Positions 61,406 through 64,000 of a DNA stretch of 64,000 bases are shown piece by piece. Position 1 is the stretch's first letter; each line of letters starts with the position of its first letter. Source of the stretch: Apophysomyces variabilis (taxonomy: Eukaryota; Mucoromycota; Mucoromycetes; Mucorales; Mucoraceae); NCBI GenBank assembly GCA_002749535.1, contig MZZL01000408.1:1938631-2002630 (forward strand), in the 5' to 3' direction. The notes under the pieces are model-generated. The model searched no databases, had not been told where the DNA came from, and saw only the letters and a program-made list of their open reading frames with translations. Made by a program: the position numbers and the translations under genes.

Positions 61406-63206
61406 GGTGTTTTGAGAGCAACAAAGAATAAAAAAGAAAACACACGCATCTTTCTCAACAACACCTTTTAAGGTTCTGACAGTGGATGTCGGGTTGCCAT
61501 ATTCTCATTTCGGGCACGTAAAAAAAGGGAAAAGCTACTGGCCAATCAAAATGCCAAGGCAAGGTTGTAGCGTGTGACTTTCGCAGACTTGCATGCAATG
61601 GGCGATCCCCCCCCTTTTCTCTTGCAACCCAATGTTGTTCTTCACAATTATACTGTTTTGTTATCTTTTCGAAGCCCAGTTTAATTACATTGCAGCTACT
61701 AATTTGCTCCCCGTTTGAGCAACGGTTAACGATGTTGAATCTCCGCCTGGGTTGCACTCGCTGTCAGCACGCGCAACAGGAAAAAAGGCTTTTCCGGGAA
61801 GCTAAAAAAGGGTTCTGACCTTCCTTCGCTCAAAAAAGAAGCCAGTTTGCGGGAAAAGATATGCTGCTTATATTGCGTACCTAGAGCCTTACTTACCTAA
61901 ATATGATCAGTTTGTTGCTTTTATTTCGGTAGCTAGTATACTGTTCGATCTTCCTACTGTGTGACATGTCTTTTATTAGGTTCAATTTTCATCTTGGATT
62001 GAGCTTTATCACCAGATTCTTCAATGGGCAAGACAACAGTGCTATACACTCCTCGGACGTAATTCATGCTTAGAATCTGAGCAAGACTACCGTAACATGT
62101 AGGAAAAAAGATATAGACCAGATCGAATTTTCAAATGAGCAAGTGTTCAGCTGCCGATTGCAGTGAAGAACTGTAAAATAAGAGTAAAGAGATCCTGGTC
62201 TTTGCTCAAATTAAAGGACGAAAATATATCCGAGAAGGTCAGGAAGTGACCTGAAGCGTGTGTTATATTAAACTAAGCAAGGATTGACGTGGCGAATGCG
62301 AGCGATTCTACTATTACAGGCAGCTGGCCGATAAGAAAGTTCACATGCATGCATCCACTAAATACAAGTGATCTTGGATGTCAAGTAAGGAACCATTTCC
62401 ACATTGAATATATTCGTAGCGGACACTTGGTTTAGTGTATACTTGCGGTCTTCTGAGCATGCCCTGTTTAGAATAGATCGCTAAGCATAAGAGACATGCC
62501 TGCAACTACAGTCGTGAGATATGGAGCAGCGTTTGTGGTCACGTACTGTACAGCGTCACACCAACTATGCCTGCAACGGGAAAAACAAAGAGTAAGGCTA
62601 CACAAAAACCCTGGATTAGATTAAGTGGCTGGAAAACAATTGCAAAAATGCCAACACTACATTCTACACCTACAATTTCTTTGCCTTAAGCCATATCAAC
62701 TCACTTCATGGCTCAGTCAGAAGAAGTCATGCTCCTGTACGTGTTTCAAGGGTTTTGATCGGTATAATTTGCTTTTGCAAAAACCTTTTTCTTTTTGCTC
62801 TGATTTACCACTTCTTTAGGTATGTGGATCGGTCAGTTGGCAGCAATCTGCAGTCATCGCAAGAATAATCTAGTCGCACTTGCATATATCTACAAAGCGG
62901 TTCAATAAACCCATAATCATATAAGCATTGGATGCAATCGTTAAAAGAATATTGCTAAACCATACAGAATTTGGATAATAGTTACGTATTATTCATAAGC
63001 ATACTATAGTTTTGTTAAGTCTTATTCGAAACGAGGAGTAGCATTTTGCCAATTACTAGAATGAGGCAATAGATGGGCTACGATATGTTTATCAAGTACA
63101 GTCCTCGTACATGGCGGGAATGGTTTCTACGAGATAGCAATCCTGTCTGAGCTTGTGGGGCAATAGATCTGCCAACAGATTTTAAATTTTGAGTTTATGA
63201 GGTACA
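61406..63206. other. Intergenic region, about 1.8 kb
   Basis: No gene seen. Short ORFs only, AT-rich, with no recognisable motif. A run of eight C lies near 61607. Confidence 0.5.
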
Positions 63207-64000
63207 TCATGTCCTTACGGCTTGTTCCGGGCTGTAAATGAATGATTTTGGCTTGTAGGATGAAGGAGTAAAAAGATTGTTCCACACGAGCTACCAAAAA
63301 GTAGATCTTTCAGTTTCATGTCTATAAATTAACCAAATCAAATGATCGAAGAACATACCTTTGCTATCCACTCATGTGCCTTAAGACTCGGATGAAAACA
63401 GTCCATGTTACTGTGTGTGCAAAATAACAAACAAACATCAGTTTGCTTTTTATTTGTCCTTTCTTTGTCTGCTTTGTTTTTACGTACCTGAGCATATCAA
63501 TAGGAAAAGAAGCAATATCGATGTTCATGGGTTGATATATCACGCCAAAACTAGCGCCTTTAGTTGGCTTGTATTTTTCTGCAATTGACCGCAGTTGAAG
63601 ATTGTAGCCTTAACAGCCAGTGAGCTATTTCTTTGTCATTTTAAAAGTCGTTTGAATCATTACCATCCGAATGGTTATTCATGATCTCCCATTTGCTAGG
63701 TATATTGCACCTGCATTCTTTAAAGTTTCGTATTGTAGAAGTATCATTCCTCCTTGCTCGACAGTATTCTTGATTAGCGGCGGATAACGGGAATATCGGA
63801 GATATCCTAAAGGTCCCCACTAGAAAACCAAGGTCAACCACTGTCAATGAGAATGAAAGAACAGAGATACAACTTACGCAAGTTGACGAGGGTGCGTGGG
63901 ATTTCTCGCTGTATTCGTTCAATGGCTGCCTCAACGTACGCACCATATTTTTCAACCGTGACATCGTCCTTATCTGGACCACATGCCTTGCACTGGTCAT
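63207..64000 (-). CDS. GDSL-type phospholipase B, 3' portion (cut by window edge)
   Basis: C-terminal part of a gene whose 5' end lies beyond 64000. Exons read IERIQREIPRTLVNL, then GTFRISPIFPLSAANQEYC and KECRCNIP, then YNLQLRSIAEKYKPTKGASF, VIYQPMNIDIASFPIDMLS, NMDCFHPSLKAHEWIAK (with the catalytic Asp-x-x-His block DCFH) and LVWNNLFTPSSYKP, ending at TGA 63207-63209. This matches the membrane-associated phospholipase B1/GDSL family, which removes both acyl chains from phospholipids. The GDSL serine block would be off the right end. Intron borders: about 63310 and 63410-63490 for the last two, 63607-63660 and 63820-63880 for earlier ones. Confidence 0.85.

Overview
The window is a 64 kb stretch of a filamentous fungal nuclear genome. 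It is gene-dense, with many short GT-AG introns (mostly 45-80 nt), CT-rich promoters and AT-rich spacers. The gene set fits an early-diverging fungus, probably Mucoromycota: a myosin-motor chitin synthase with a DEK_C tail, a kinesin-1 with an IAK tail, a vacuolar VNX1-type exchanger, the ERMES subunit MDM34, a HAM1-like protein, a COP9 signalosome subunit and lineage-restricted proteins. The phylum is inferred from gene content; no marker tree could be run. I joined exons by hand. For most genes the splice sites keep frame and give the family's expected length (CSN2, for example, comes to 443 aa); where they do not, the entry says so.

Layout. 0-3 kb: PPP1R37-like LRR regulator of protein phosphatase 1 (-). 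3-5.9 kb: non-coding, with a sequencing gap flanked by an exact 190 bp duplication. 5.9-7.3 kb: HSL-type alpha/beta hydrolase (+). 9.7-12.9 kb: VNX1/CAX exchanger (+). 14.1-19.7 kb: myosin-chitin synthase fusion (+). 21.7-22.7 kb: intronless protein with internal repeats (+). 22.7-23.6 kb: WrbA-type flavodoxin (-). 24.5-28 kb: conventional kinesin (-). 30.2-32.2 kb: CSN2 (+). 32.3-33.6 kb: VTA1 (-). 34.1-37.1 kb: HAM1-like lipid-binding protein (+). 37.6-39.4 kb: histidine acid phosphatase (+). 39.7-41.3 kb: bHLH factor (+). 42.2-42.8 kb: PSI-domain membrane protein (-). 43.9-44.8 kb: GET1/WRB (+). 45.8-47.2 kb: MDM34 (+). 47.5-48.6 kb: NmrA-like protein (-). 48.9-50.2 kb: NIF3 (+). 50.4-52.3 kb: short/branched-chain acyl-CoA dehydrogenase (-). 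53.9-54.9 kb: RPL11 (-). 55.6-57.1 kb: secreted subtilisin (-). 58.0-58.8 kb: small mitochondrial membrane protein (-). 59.6-61.4 kb: AP180/CALM clathrin adaptor (-). 63.2-64 kb: 3' end of a GDSL phospholipase B (-), cut by the window edge.

These are mostly housekeeping and cell-biology genes in mixed orientation, with no operon, cluster or mobile-element signature. Several serve related processes without obvious co-regulation: tip growth and secretion (chitin synthase, kinesin, AP180), endomembrane and ESCRT biology (VTA1, GET1, MDM34) and vacuolar ion balance (VNX1). I saw no tRNA, rRNA, CRISPR array or transposon. The most interesting unexplained items are the internally duplicated intronless protein, the degenerate motor of the chitin synthase, the SILK plus RVxF docking pair in the LRR protein, a predicted GC-AG intron in VTA1, and the gap-flanking duplication.
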